From Actinomyces polynesiensis (GTDB lineage Bacteria; Actinomycetota; Actinomycetes; Actinomycetales; Actinomycetaceae), in assembly GCF_000820725.1 (NCBI RefSeq), contig NZ_CCXH01000094.1, forward strand, positions 1 to 64,000: a DNA stretch of 64,000 nt, read 5' to 3'. How positions within the stretch are numbered: the first letter of the stretch is position 1; each line of letters opens with the position of its first letter. Below, piece after piece: positions 28,340 through 37,358 of this stretch. Made by a program: the position numbers and the translations under genes. The notes under the pieces were generated by a model. The model ran no database searches. It saw nothing but the letters and a program-made list of their open reading frames with translations, and was not told the DNA's origin.

Positions 28340-29121
28340 GCGGGCAGGCGGAGAGCGACCCCACGGTGGAGGCCCCCGTCGGGTCACCGTCGGACGGGAA
28401 CGCTGGGGCCCCCTCCGCTGGGGGTCCTGCCGCTGGACGCCCTGGCGCGGGCGGGGACCGTCCCGTCGGAGCGGGTGGCGACGCTGCGGTTGCGGTCCCC
28501 ACACCCGAGGTCCCCACACCCGAGGTCGAGGATCTCTTCGGACTGTCCTTCCCTGCGGTCGAGGAGTTCGCCCGCATGCTCGAGGACGAGGGCGAGATCC
28601 GCGGGCTCATCGGCCCGCGGGAGGTGCCGCGGCTGTGGTCACGGCACATCGTGAACTCCGCGGCGGTCCTGGACTTCCTGCCTCGGAAGGGACAGGTGCT
28701 CGACGTGGGGTCGGGGGCCGGCTTCCCGGGCATCATCATCGCGATCGCCCGGCCGGACCTCGACGTCCACCTCGCGGAGCCGATGCAACGCAGGTGCGAG
28801 TGGCTGGAGGACGTGGTCGGGGCCCTGGACCTCGACAATGTCACGATCCACCAGGCGCGTGCCGAGGAGCTGCGCGGCAAGGGCAAGGCGGATGTGGTGA
28901 CCGCCCGTGCGGTGGCCAACATGTCCAAGTTGATTCGGTTGACATCCAAGCTCATCGCACCCCACGGGTCTCTGGTGGCCCTCAAGGGACGCCGTGCACC
29001 GCTCGAAGTCGAGGAGGCAGCCGGCGAGCTCAGGCGCCACCACCTGTCGGCCAAGGTCCACGAGGTGCCCAGCATCATGGAGGAGGACTCGACCTACGTC
29101 GTGGTGTGTCGGCGGGTCTGA
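28336..29121 (+). CDS. rsmG: 16S rRNA (guanine527-N7)-methyltransferase RsmG
   Basis: 261-aa methyltransferase (GidB) that modifies G527 of 16S rRNA; loss in other bacteria gives low-level streptomycin resistance. The SAM-binding motif VLDVGSGAGFPGIIIAIA and the LWSRHIVNSAAVLDFLP segment are canonical, as is VTARAVANMSKL. The GTG start at 28336 overlaps the jag stop and yields an extra Gly/Ala/Pro-rich N-terminus of about 60 residues with a doubled PTPEV; a start further in is possible, but no better ribosome-binding site is seen. Confidence 0.93.
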   Translation: MSGQAESDPTVEAPVGSPSDGNAGAPSAGGPAAGRPGAGGDRPVGAGGDAAVAVPTPEVPTPEVEDLFGLSFPAVEEFARMLEDEGEIRGLIGPREVPRLWSRHIVNSAAVLDFLPRKGQVLDVGSGAGFPGIIIAIARPDLDVHLAEPMQRRCEWLEDVVGALDLDNVTIHQARAEELRGKGKADVVTARAVANMSKLIRLTSKLIAPHGSLVALKGRRAPLEVEEAAGELRRHHLSAKVHEVPSIMEEDSTYVVVCRRV

Positions 29122-29218
29122 GGTCCGCTCCGCGCAGGCACGGCGCGCGTCGGCCCCGTCGGCGGCACGGGAGCCGTTCCCGCCTGCGTGTGGGGCAGGT
29201 TCCCGGACCCGTCCCACG

Positions 29219-29224
29219 TAGACT
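29219..29224 (+). promoter_or_regulatory. Candidate -10 for parA
   Basis: TAGACT lies 26 bp upstream of the parA GTG, leaving a leader of about 20 nt that contains the AGAGAGGTGGA ribosome-binding site. No clear -35 is present. Confidence 0.35.
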
Positions 29225-29250
29225 GTGCGGGTGGCGAGAGAGGTGGACGT

Positions 29251-30150
29251 GTGACCGATCGGAATCCTGCGGACACTCCCCTGTCCGCACAGATCGAGCA
29301 GAACCTGGCTGATCGCCGGATGCTCGAGGAGGCAGAGTTCCCCCGCCCCGGGAGGCCGGTCGTCATGACGGTCGCCAACCAGAAGGGCGGGGTCGGCAAG
29401 ACGACCTCGACGGTCAACATCGCGGCCGCCCTGGCCCAGGGCGGGCTCAACGTCGTCGTCATCGACGCGGACGCCCAGGGGAATGCCTCCAGCGCACTGG
29501 GTGTGCCACATGGTGCCGGTGTGCCCTCGACCTATGACGTCATCGTCGGGGGGGAGACGCTGGCGTCGGTGCTGCGGCCCTGTCCCGACGTCGACGGTCT
29601 GGTGGTGGCTCCCGCCACCATCGACCTGTCCGGTGCGGAGATCGAGATGGTCGATCTCCCCCGTCGGGAGTTCCTCCTGGCGGATGCGCTCTCCGAATTC
29701 CTCTCCCTGCACCGGGAGGTGGACGTCGTCCTCATCGACTGTCCTCCCTCACTCGGACTGGTCACGCTCAATGCGTTGGTGGCGACGGACCAGGTGCTGA
29801 TCCCGATCCAGACCGAGTACTACGCACTGGAGGGCCTCACCCAGCTGTGGTCGACGATCCAGCGGATCTCCCGCGAGTTGAACCCCTCGCTGCGGGTGTC
29901 GACGATCCTGCTGACCATGTCGGACAGGCGCACGAACCTCAGCCAGGAGGTCGAGGAGGAGGTGCGCTCGCACTTCCCGGACCTCACCCTCTCCACGGTG
30001 ATCCCCCGCTCCGTGCGGATCTCCGAGGCACCGAGTTATGGTCAGAGCGTCGTGACCTACGAGCCCCGGAGCACCGGCGCGATCGCGTACCGCAAGGCGG
30101 CGCTCGAGCTCAGCCGACGTCTGGCCGGGGGTGGCAGTCCGGTGCTGTGA
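29251..30150 (+). CDS. parA: Chromosome partitioning ATPase ParA (Soj)
   Basis: 299-aa deviant Walker ATPase: VANQKGGVGKTTSTVNIAAA (signature Lys at 45 and P-loop to 52), DADAQGNASSALG and VVLIDCPPSLGLVTLNAL. It pulls ParB-parS complexes apart after origin duplication. GTG 29251 follows AGAGAGGTGGAC; a longer in-frame start at 29188 lacks conservation. It is followed by parB after a gap with two parS sites. Confidence 0.95.
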   Translation: MTDRNPADTPLSAQIEQNLADRRMLEEAEFPRPGRPVVMTVANQKGGVGKTTSTVNIAAALAQGGLNVVVIDADAQGNASSALGVPHGAGVPSTYDVIVGGETLASVLRPCPDVDGLVVAPATIDLSGAEIEMVDLPRREFLLADALSEFLSLHREVDVVLIDCPPSLGLVTLNALVATDQVLIPIQTEYYALEGLTQLWSTIQRISRELNPSLRVSTILLTMSDRRTNLSQEVEEEVRSHFPDLTLSTVIPRSVRISEAPSYGQSVVTYEPRSTGAIAYRKAALELSRRLAGGGSPVL

Positions 30151-30262
30151 CCACCGTCGCTGGCGGGCGTGCGCGCCGGTCACCGTGGTGCCGATGATCG
30201 GTTGGCCCCACTGGTCGGGGCGTGTGTGCGGAGGCGGTGCCCAGGCCCGGCACACGGAGGAG

Positions 30263-30278
30263 TGTTTCACGTGAAACA
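30263..30278. other. parS: parS site 1
   Basis: TGTTTCACGTGAAACA, the perfect 16-bp palindromic ParB-binding consensus, in the parA-parB gap (30151-30604). Apart from this site and the next, the gap shows no gene. Confidence 0.95.
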
Positions 30279-30545
30279 TTCCCGCTCGGGATTGCAGGGG
30301 AGGAGCCCCAGCTTCCGGTGAACGGGCTGCGGGGTCCTCGGGCTGTTCTCAGTTCCGGCAGGCCCACAGCCTCCGGACGGGTCCCGGAGGCCTGGTGGTG
30401 GTAGCCGTGGGAGTGGGCCACGCGGGAAGGACAGAGGCCGGGATCCTGCCCCGGGGGCGCCGGGAAGCAGGTTGTGACACTCCGTCGGGGCACCAGTGTC
30501 GGCGGTGGATGATGCGACAATGGCAGATGGGTGCGGAGGACCGAA

Positions 30546-30561
30546 TGTTTCACGTGAAACA
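30546..30561. other. parS: parS site 2
   Basis: Second perfect copy of the 16-bp parS palindrome, 44 bp upstream of the parB GTG, where bound ParB could also repress parB. Confidence 0.95.
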
Positions 30562-30604
30562 CTCGGTCCCGTCCCGCTGGAGATCGACGATGAGGAGGCT
30601 TTCA

Positions 30605-32284
30605 GTGAGCGCAGAGCGACGGAACGTGTCGGCGGGCGAGGAACACGAGGCGTCGGAACTCGCGGACCGTGACGCCGCAGCTGCCGTCGCGTCCGGTGGC
30701 CGACCCACCCGAGGCACATCGGGTGCGACCGAGCGCTCCGGCGGTCATGGTCGTCGGTCGGGACTCGGTCGCGGTCTGGCTGCGCTCATCCCGGCGGAGC
30801 AGGATGAGGAAGCGGTTGAGGGCACCCGTCCCCTGGACGTCCTCTTCCCAGGACGGACCACGGAGGGGGGGACGCGGGTGCGGGGAGGCTCCGCGCGGGA
30901 CCTCCTCGTCCCCGGGACGAGGTCGGCAGCGAAGGGACGGTCGTCCCATCCGCGTCCGACCGGGGCCGGCGGCGTGACCGGACGGGGGTCAGGAGCGGGA
31001 TCCGGCGGGAGACCCGCACGGGATCGGGCGGACGAGGGTCACGAGCTCTTCGAGGACGTGCTCGCCGAGGCGCGGACGGACGGATCCGCCGCGGCGCGCG
31101 GGCGGGACGGCACGGAGGGTGGGCCCACACGCACCGCGAAGGCGCGAGTCGGATCCGCGGCGGGGGGATCGGGGAGTGTGACCCGGGAGGCAGGCACAAG
31201 TGTGCCTCCGGTGCACGGAACGGGGTCCCCGGCGTCCGCACCCACGCAGCGTGAGGCGCGACCGGCCCGGGAGGGGGGGAATGTTTCACGTGAAACATCA
31301 AGCGTCGCCCCTTCGACCGCTCCGACTGCCGGACAGGTGCCGGAACGCAGCGTCGCCGAGGAGGAGGCGGGAGTGGGAGCCGATGACCTGGTAGCGGTCC
31401 CGGGAGCGACCTTCGCGGAGGTGCCGACTTCATGGATCATCGCGAACCACCGCCAGCCACGAGAGGTGTTCGACGAGGAGGACCTCGAGGAGCTCGCCGC
31501 ATCGATCCGGGAGGTCGGCGTCCTCCAGCCGGTGGTCGTGAGGCCGATCGACACGTCGGACGGCCCCGCACCCGAGTTGCTGGCCCTCCTGGAGGAACGG
31601 CCGGACGCCCGGTACGAGCTGATCATGGGGGAGCGGCGGCTGCGGGCCTCCGAGCTCGCAGGCCTCGAGTCGGTCCCGGCGATCGTGCGGCGGACCGAGG
31701 ACGCGGACCTCCTCCGCGACGCGCTGCTGGAGAACCTGCACCGGGCACAGCTCAACCCACTGGAGGAGGCGTCGGCGTACCAACAGCTCATGGCCGACTT
31801 CGGGGCGACCCAGGAAGAACTGTCCCGACGCATCGCACGTTCGCGGCCACAGATCGCCAACACCCTGCGGCTCCTGAGGCTTCCCCCCGCGGTCCAGCGG
31901 AAGGTGGCGGCAGGTGTCATCTCGGCCGGACACGCGCGGGCCCTGCTCTCACTGGAGTCGACCGAGGAGATGGATGTCCTCGCGGAGCGGATCGTCGCAG
32001 AGGGTCTGTCCGTGCGCACCACCGAGGAGTTGGTCAGACTCGGACAGACCCGGAGGCCTCGCCAGCTCAGGGCCACCCGCGGTCGCCCACTGTCCCCCCT
32101 CGGTGAGAACCTGGTCACCCGCCTCGGCGAGGCGTACGACACGAGGGTCACCATCACGGAGGGACGCACCAAGGGCAGGATCGTCATCGAGTTCGCCGGT
32201 CCGGAGGACCTCCGGAGGCTCGCGGAGCTCATGGTCCCACTCCAGGGAGACGAGCCTGAGGGCGACGAGCCGAATAGCCTCTGA
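30605..32284 (+). CDS. parB: Chromosome partitioning protein ParB with long N-terminal insertion
   Basis: 559-aa ParB CTPase that loads at parS and slides along DNA. The ParA-stimulating motif GLGRGLAALIP is at residues 53-63. The N-terminal CTP-binding domain begins only at about residue 268 (ATFAEVPTSWIIANHRQPRE) and contains LIMGERRLRA and LLENLHRAQLNP; the HTH (GATQEELSRRIARSRPQIAN) and a C-terminal dimer domain follow. Thus about 200 residues of Gly/Arg/Ser/Ala-rich, probably disordered sequence separate the ParA motif from the folded core, where most ParB proteins have a few dozen. GTG 30605 follows AGGAGG at 6 nt. A parS site lies within the insertion. Confidence 0.93.
   Translation: MSAERRNVSAGEEHEASELADRDAAAAVASGGRPTRGTSGATERSGGHGRRSGLGRGLAALIPAEQDEEAVEGTRPLDVLFPGRTTEGGTRVRGGSARDLLVPGTRSAAKGRSSHPRPTGAGGVTGRGSGAGSGGRPARDRADEGHELFEDVLAEARTDGSAAARGRDGTEGGPTRTAKARVGSAAGGSGSVTREAGTSVPPVHGTGSPASAPTQREARPAREGGNVSRETSSVAPSTAPTAGQVPERSVAEEEAGVGADDLVAVPGATFAEVPTSWIIANHRQPREVFDEEDLEELAASIREVGVLQPVVVRPIDTSDGPAPELLALLEERPDARYELIMGERRLRASELAGLESVPAIVRRTEDADLLRDALLENLHRAQLNPLEEASAYQQLMADFGATQEELSRRIARSRPQIANTLRLLRLPPAVQRKVAAGVISAGHARALLSLESTEEMDVLAERIVAEGLSVRTTEELVRLGQTRRPRQLRATRGRPLSPLGENLVTRLGEAYDTRVTITEGRTKGRIVIEFAGPEDLRRLAELMVPLQGDEPEGDEPNSL
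31282..31297. other. parS: parS site 3, inside parB
   Basis: Third perfect 16-bp parS palindrome, in the coding sequence for the disordered ParB insertion (encoding NVSRET at about residues 226-231). Its full conservation despite coding constraint supports a functional nucleation site. Confidence 0.93.
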
Positions 32285-32678
32285 GCTGCGGAGATAGCCC
32301 CGTCTCCGGGGTGATGGGGTGTGACCGTCCACCGGTGGAACCCCGGCGCCCTGCCCCCGGGCGCGGGACCCCACGGCCCCGCCCCGGGCCGCGTGCTGGC
32401 CCGGCACGGGGCGAGCCCGTGCGGGACGCCTGCTGCCCGGTGCGACGTGGCTGGAACCACCGTGCAGCGCCCGGGAGGGCGGGGAGCGACCGGCCATCCC
32501 CTGACCGCCCAGTCAGGAACCGCTCCACCCCTTGGTCCCCCCGCGCAGGCGTGCACGCGGACCGTGGGAGATGTGCTCCACCTCCCTGACCGTCACGGGT
32601 GTGAATCCTCACAGGTCGTACCGCGCACCGTCCTCCGCGGGGACAATGGATGGCATCCACGTGGCGCAGGGGGAAGAC
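32285..32678. other. Gene-free stretch between parB and HAD gene
   Basis: About 390 bp without a convincing gene. A weak hairpin (CGGAGA/TCTCCG, 32289-32308) directly after parB may end its transcript. The rest is GC-rich with many stop-free frames but no conserved reading frame; the HAD promoter should lie near its right end, where I see no clear -35/-10. Confidence 0.4.
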
Positions 32679-33332
32679 ATGACTGAAACGGTCCGACACA
32701 CGACGGCGGTGCTCTTCGACGTCGGCGGCGTGCTGGTCACCAACCGTCCCGATCCCACCCGCGTCGCGCGCATCCTCGGCCTCGACGGTTCCGCCGAGTC
32801 GGTGTCCCTGGTGGACCACTCCACCTGGTTCCACCGGGACGCCTATGACGCGGGATGCTCGGACCGGGAGTTCTGGGACAGCGTGGCGGGTGACTGCGGC
32901 CTCGGTGAGACCAGTGAGGAGACCCTGGCCGCCCTCGTCGCCGAGGACGTCAGCCGCTCCGAGGACCCCGATCCCGCAGCCCTGCAGGTCGCCCGGGAAC
33001 TGCACGCCCGCGGGCTCCGCCTCGGCATCCTCTCCAACGCACCGGTGGCGATCGCAAGGGCCATCGAGAACCGCCCTTGGGCGGTCGGGCTCTTCGAGAG
33101 CTTCACCTTCTCCGGCCCACTGGGGGAGACGAAGCCGGAACGGGCCATCTACCGACGGGCGGTCCACGACATCGGGGCACCGGTCGAGGAGATCCTCTTC
33201 ATCGACGACCGCACCCCGAACCTGCGCGCCGCGAGCCTGATGGGCATGGCCACGCTGCAGTGGACCACCGCGCCGGTGGCCCGGGCCGCCCTCGAGGACC
33301 TGCTCGACCGGACCGGCGCGCTCGCCTCCTGA
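32679..33332 (+). CDS. HAD-IA family hydrolase
   Basis: 217-aa haloacid dehalogenase-type phosphohydrolase. Motif I is LFDVGGVLV (nucleophile Asp, with Gly at the usual acid/base position, as in the epoxide-hydrolase-like HAD branch), motif II is LGILSNAP, motif III contains the Lys of GETKPERAIY and motif IV is EILFIDDR. The small helical cap lies between residues 20 and 85. ATG 32679 follows AGGGGGAAGAC. The substrate is unknown. It converges with ddl. Confidence 0.87.
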   Translation: MTETVRHTTAVLFDVGGVLVTNRPDPTRVARILGLDGSAESVSLVDHSTWFHRDAYDAGCSDREFWDSVAGDCGLGETSEETLAALVAEDVSRSEDPDPAALQVARELHARGLRLGILSNAPVAIARAIENRPWAVGLFESFTFSGPLGETKPERAIYRRAVHDIGAPVEEILFIDDRTPNLRAASLMGMATLQWTTAPVARAALEDLLDRTGALAS

Positions 33333-33341
33333 GTGGGACAC

Positions 33342-33371
33342 CCGTGCCGACCCACAGGGCGTCGGCCACGG
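33342..33371. terminator. Hairpin between convergent HAD and ddl genes
   Basis: CCGTGCCGAC (33342-33351) pairs with GTCGGCCACGG (33361-33371) with one bulged C and a 9-nt loop, 10 nt after the HAD stop. It could terminate both convergent transcripts. Confidence 0.4.
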
Positions 33372-33485
33372 CGCGGCGGCCTGTCCCGCACCTCCGTCGG
33401 TGCATCCGCACGTGACGCGCACAGGTCGGGGGACGTGTCCGGCATCCGGCCGGGGACAGGGCCGGGGTCACGGCCGGTGCGACCT

Positions 33486-34478
33486 TCAGTCCAGCGGCAC
33501 CGCGGAGCCGCCCTCGTCGTCCACCGGCACGGAACCGGCGCCCGAGGCGGCGTAGGCGACCAGGCGCGCGCACACGTCGGCGAAGGAGCCATCCGCCTCT
33601 GCGGCCTGGGGGAACAACGAGGTGTCCGTCATCCCCGGGGCGACATTCGCGTCGATGAACCAGATCGTCGAGCCCCGGACGATGAAGTCGATGCGTGAGA
33701 GGTGTCGCAACCCGAGCACGCGGTGGACGTCGACCGCCGCCGCGCTGACGGCCCCGACGAGTTCGGCTTCGAGCCGGGCGGGCACGAAGTACTGCGTGGT
33801 GTCGGTCGTGTAGCGGGCGTCGTAGTTGTAGTGGCCGTCATCGGTGACGATCTCCACGGGCGGGAGTGCGACGGGGCCGTCCTCGAGGTCGACGACGGAC
33901 ACCGCGATGTCGTGGCCCTCGACGTACTGCTCGATCATCACCCGCTCGCCGTAGGCGAAGGCGTCGACCATCGCGGAGCGGAGGTCCTCGGAGTCCTCCG
34001 CACGGGAGATGCCCAGGGCCGAGCCCCCGTCGGTGGGCTTGACCACCACCGGGAACTCCATGTCGTGCTCGAGGACCTCGAGGACCTCACTGGCGCCGAG
34101 CTGGCGGAACAGGGACTGGGGGAGTGAGACCCACCCCGGTGTCGCGAAACCCGCGGCGGCGACGAGGCCCTTGGCAGTGGGCTTGTTCGAGGCGAGCATC
34201 GCCTGCACGGAGTTGGAGCCCACGAAGGGGACCCCCAGGCTCTCCAGCAGGGCCTGGAGAGAACCGTCCTCCCCGACCGAGCCGTGCACCAGCGGCCAGA
34301 TGACGTCGGGGCCGAACTCCTCGACCAGGGGGAGCAGACCCGAGTCGAGGTCGGACACGCGCACCACGTGACCGAGGTGCTGGAGGACGTTGGCGACCCG
34401 ACGCCCCGAGCGCACCGAGACGTCGCGCTCGTGGGTGAGGCCGCCGGCAATGACGAGGACTCTCAGGGAGGTGCTCAT
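33486..34478 (-). CDS. D-alanine-D-alanine ligase-like ATP-grasp protein
   Basis: 330-aa ATP-grasp enzyme like Ddl, which makes the D-Ala-D-Ala end of peptidoglycan precursors. Visible motifs: LVIAGGLTHERDVSVRSGR (substrate loop), WPLVHGSVGEDGSLQALLE, GSNSVQAMLASNKPTAKGL, FPVVVKPTDGGSALGISRAE, and a metal site IDANVAPGMTDTSLFPQAA, in which Asp replaces the usual Glu of E-x-N. ATG 34478 follows CAGGAGCACGAC. It is last in a leftward run with the aminotransferase and thioredoxin genes. It could be the main Ddl or a paralogue with another dipeptide product, so no symbol is given. Confidence 0.82.
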   Translation of the reverse strand: MSTSLRVLVIAGGLTHERDVSVRSGRRVANVLQHLGHVVRVSDLDSGLLPLVEEFGPDVIWPLVHGSVGEDGSLQALLESLGVPFVGSNSVQAMLASNKPTAKGLVAAAGFATPGWVSLPQSLFRQLGASEVLEVLEHDMEFPVVVKPTDGGSALGISRAEDSEDLRSAMVDAFAYGERVMIEQYVEGHDIAVSVVDLEDGPVALPPVEIVTDDGHYNYDARYTTDTTQYFVPARLEAELVGAVSAAAVDVHRVLGLRHLSRIDFIVRGSTIWFIDANVAPGMTDTSLFPQAAEADGSFADVCARLVAYAASGAGSVPVDDEGGSAVPLD

Positions 34479-34556
34479 GTCGTGCTCCTGGTGGGGTGTG
34501 GATGACGGGGGGAATGGTCCGGGGCGGCTGGCTCGGTGGTGTCCGACCACCAGGGT

Positions 34557-35905
34557 TCACACCGCATCGGGGCCCGGACCCGGGTCCTCGGGGGGCGTGA
34601 GCGGAGAGGTGGCCGCGGGCGCATCGGTGGGTGCTCCACCCGTGCCGAACATCTCCACCAGTTCCTTCTCGGCGTTGACCACCGCGGCGAGACGGCGGAC
34701 GCCCTCGCGGATCTCCGCGGGGGAGGGGTAGCAGAAGGACAGGCGCATGTGGTCGGCACCGCGACCGTCGTAGTAGAACGCCGTGCCCGAGACGTAGGCG
34801 ACCTGCCCGCGCACGGCTCGGGGGAGCATCGACTTGGCGTCGAGCCCGTCGGGGAGGGTGACCCAGGTGTAGAAACCACCCGCCGGGGTGGTCCAGGAGC
34901 AGTCGGGCATGTACTCCGCCAGTGCACCGAGCATCGCCTCGCAGCGCTCCTGGTACATCGCGCGGAAGTCCTTGACCTGCCCGTACCAGTCGTACTCCGC
35001 CAGGTACCCGCCGATGGCCATCTGGCCGACCATCGAGGGGGAGAGGATCGCGGACTCGGAGGCCAGGACCAGTTTGTCGCGGATGGCGTGGGGTGCGTAG
35101 GCCCATCCGATGCGGAACCCCGGGGCGAACATCTTCGAGAAGGACCCCAGGTAGACGACACCCTCGGGGGAGTAGGACTTCAACGCCGGCAGGGGATCGG
35201 AGTGGAACCCGAGGAGCCCGTACGGGTTGTCCTCGAGGATGAGGATCCCCTCGCGCATGCAGATCTCGGCGATGACGGGACGGCGCTCCTCGGAGAGGGT
35301 CACGCCGGCGGGGTTCTGGAAGTTCGGGATCGTGTAGAGGAGCTTGATGTGGCGGCCCTGCCCGCGCAGCTGCGGATCGTGGTCTCCAGGGCCTCGGGGA
35401 CGAGGCCGTCGTGGTCCATCTCCACGTGGACGACGTCCGCCTGGCGGGCGCGGAAGACACCCAGGGCGCCCACGTACGAGGGCGACTCGGCGAGCACCAC
35501 GTCACCGGGATCCACGAAGAGCTCGGTCATGAGGTCCAGCGCCTGCTGGGAGCCGGTGGTCACCACCACGTCGTCGGGGTCCGCGCCCGCGATCCCGTCG
35601 TAGGACATGACCTCGGTGATGCGCTCGCGCAGGACCTCCCAGCCCTGCCCGGAGCCGTACTGCATGGCCACGGTGCCGTCGCGCAGGATCAGCTGCTTGG
35701 CGGACTCCGCGAGGTCCCTGATGGGCAGGTCCTTGAGGTTGGGCATGCCACCGGCCAGGGAGACGACCTCCGGGCGTGAGACGACGGAGAACAGCGCCCG
35801 GATCTCGGAAGCTCGCAGGTTGTGGGCTCGCTCGGCGTAGGAGCCGAACCATGGATCGAGCCTGTTGCCCTGCGTGCCGCCCGAGGGGCGTGTCATGTCG
35901 CTCAC
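34557..35905 (-). pseudogene. PLP-dependent class I/II aminotransferase with one-base frameshift
   Basis: Encodes a MocR-like/2-aminoadipate-type aminotransferase of about 449 codons split over two frames. GTG 35905 (after GGAGGAAGG) starts the upstream part (YAERAHNLRASEIRALFSVV, VSLAGGMPNLKDLPI, VVTTGSQQALDL). Near 35366-35372 one base is missing after ATCCGCAG; restoring it joins LVPEALETTIR to LRGQGRHIKLLYTIPNFQNP. The downstream part keeps ILEDNPYG and the PLP lysine in LGSFSKMFAPGFRIGWAYAP. As given, the protein is cut before the PLP site. The remainder is fully conserved, so a sequence error or very recent mutation is likely. Confidence 0.8.
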
Positions 35906-36009
35906 GGGACCTTCCTCCGTCGCTGTGGCGCAGCCCGGACGGGCCGCGTCCCCCCAGTGTGCCACCCGACACGGGCGTCCTGCGACGCGCGCTGCCGCAC
36001 CCGGTGACC

Positions 36010-36393
36010 TCAGGTGCGGGGGGTGAGGAGGGCGCGCAGCTCCGCCTTCGGGCGGGCGCCCACCAGCCGGGCGGTCTCACGGCCCCCGGTGCACGCGAGG
36101 TAGCAGGGCACGGCGGTCACGCCGTGGGCGCGGGCCACCTCGGGGTGCTCCCCCACGTCCACGGTGAGGACCAGGGCCCGGCCCGTGAGTTCGCGGGCCA
36201 GCTCCCCCACGACGGGTTCCATCTGCCGGCACGGTGCGCACCAGTCCGCGGTGAAGGCGAGGAGGACGGGCACGGCGGAGGTCAGCACGCGTTCCTCGAG
36301 GTCGCGCGGTTCCTGCAGGCCGCCGGACCCCCGCCGGGCGGCCGGGTCCTGCGGTGGCGGCCCGGGGGGAGGGGTCGGGAGCGGTCGGCTCAC
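36010..36393 (-). CDS. Thioredoxin
   Basis: 127-aa thioredoxin with active site [14 protein letters not shown], cis-Pro loop VTAVPCYLA and an N-terminal Pro-rich extension of about 25 residues. Cytoplasmic thiol-disulfide reductant for ribonucleotide reductase, methionine sulfoxide reductase and others. GTG 36393 overlaps the trxB stop (GTGA), so the reductase and its substrate are made together. The extra Cys after cis-Pro is unusual. Confidence 0.88.
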   Translation of the reverse strand: MSRPLPTPPPGPPPQDPAARRGSGGLQEPRDLEERVLTSAVPVLLAFTADWCAPCRQMEPVVGELARELTGRALVLTVDVGEHPEVARAHGVTAVPCYLACTGGRETARLVGARPKAELRALLTPRT

Positions 36394-37328
36394 CGGCCCC
36401 GGACGGCCAGCCAGCGCTCCGCGTCGAGTGCCGCGCGGCACCCTGAGCCGGCTGCGGTGATGGCCTGACGGTAGGTGTGGTCGACGGCGTCCCCGCAGGC
36501 GAAGACGCCCTCGAGGTTGGTGCGCGTCGAGGGCTCCTCCACCTTGATGTACCCGGCGGGGTCCAGGTCCACCTGCCCGCGGACGATCTCGGTGCGCGGG
36601 AGGTGCCCGATGGCCACGAACACGCCCTCCACGGGGAGGATGGTCAGGGTCCCGTCGGTGGTGGAGCGCAGCTGCACACCCTCGACGTTCTCCTCACCCA
36701 GCACATCGGCGACCTCAGCGTTCCAGGCGAAGTCGATCTTCGGGTCCGCCTTGGCGCGGTCCACCATGGCCTTGGAGGCGCGCAGGGCGTCGCGCCGGTG
36801 CACGACGGTGACGTTGCGGGCGAACCGGGTGAGGAAGGTGGCCTCCTCCATGGCGGAGTCGCCCCCGCCGATGACGGCGAGGTCCTTGTCACGGAAGAAG
36901 AAGCCGTCACAGGTGGCGCAGTAGCTGACGCCGCGACCCGAGAGGCGTTCCTCACTGTCCAGGCCCAGGTGCCGGTACTCCGAACCGGTGGCCAGGATCA
37001 CGGCCCGGGTCAGGATCTCCTCGTCCTCGACGAGGACGCGCTTGACGTCACCGGTGAGGTCGAGCTCGGTGGCGTCGTCGAAGCGGACCTCGGCCCCGAA
37101 ACGCTCGGCCTGCTCGCGCATGTGCTCCATGAGGTCGGGCCCCATGATGCCCTCGGGGAAGCCGGGGAAGTTCTCCACCTCGGTCGTCGTCATCAGGGCA
37201 CCGCCGGCCGTCACCGACCCTGCCAGGACCACCGGCGCCAGGCCGGCCCGGGCGCAGTAGATGGCCGCCGTGTAGCCGGCGGGGCCCGATCCGACGATGA
37301 CGACGTCGTGCACGGTGGTGTCACTCAT
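36390..37328 (-). CDS. trxB: Thioredoxin-disulfide reductase
   Basis: 312-aa FAD/NADPH flavoenzyme. FAD motif [20 protein letters not shown], redox-active [11 protein letters not shown] (CATC), NADPH motif [15 protein letters not shown] and C-terminal FAD motif [19 protein letters not shown] are all present. The length is normal. It is directly followed, with overlap, by its thioredoxin partner and lies 30 nt after the MurJ fusion gene. Confidence 0.95.
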   Translation of the reverse strand: MSDTTVHDVVIVGSGPAGYTAAIYCARAGLAPVVLAGSVTAGGALMTTTEVENFPGFPEGIMGPDLMEHMREQAERFGAEVRFDDATELDLTGDVKRVLVEDEEILTRAVILATGSEYRHLGLDSEERLSGRGVSYCATCDGFFFRDKDLAVIGGGDSAMEEATFLTRFARNVTVVHRRDALRASKAMVDRAKADPKIDFAWNAEVADVLGEENVEGVQLRSTTDGTLTILPVEGVFVAIGHLPRTEIVRGQVDLDPAGYIKVEEPSTRTNLEGVFACGDAVDHTYRQAITAAGSGCRAALDAERWLAVRGR

Positions 37329-37358
37329 GGAAGGAGGTCTCCTTGTCCGTCGGTGAAC

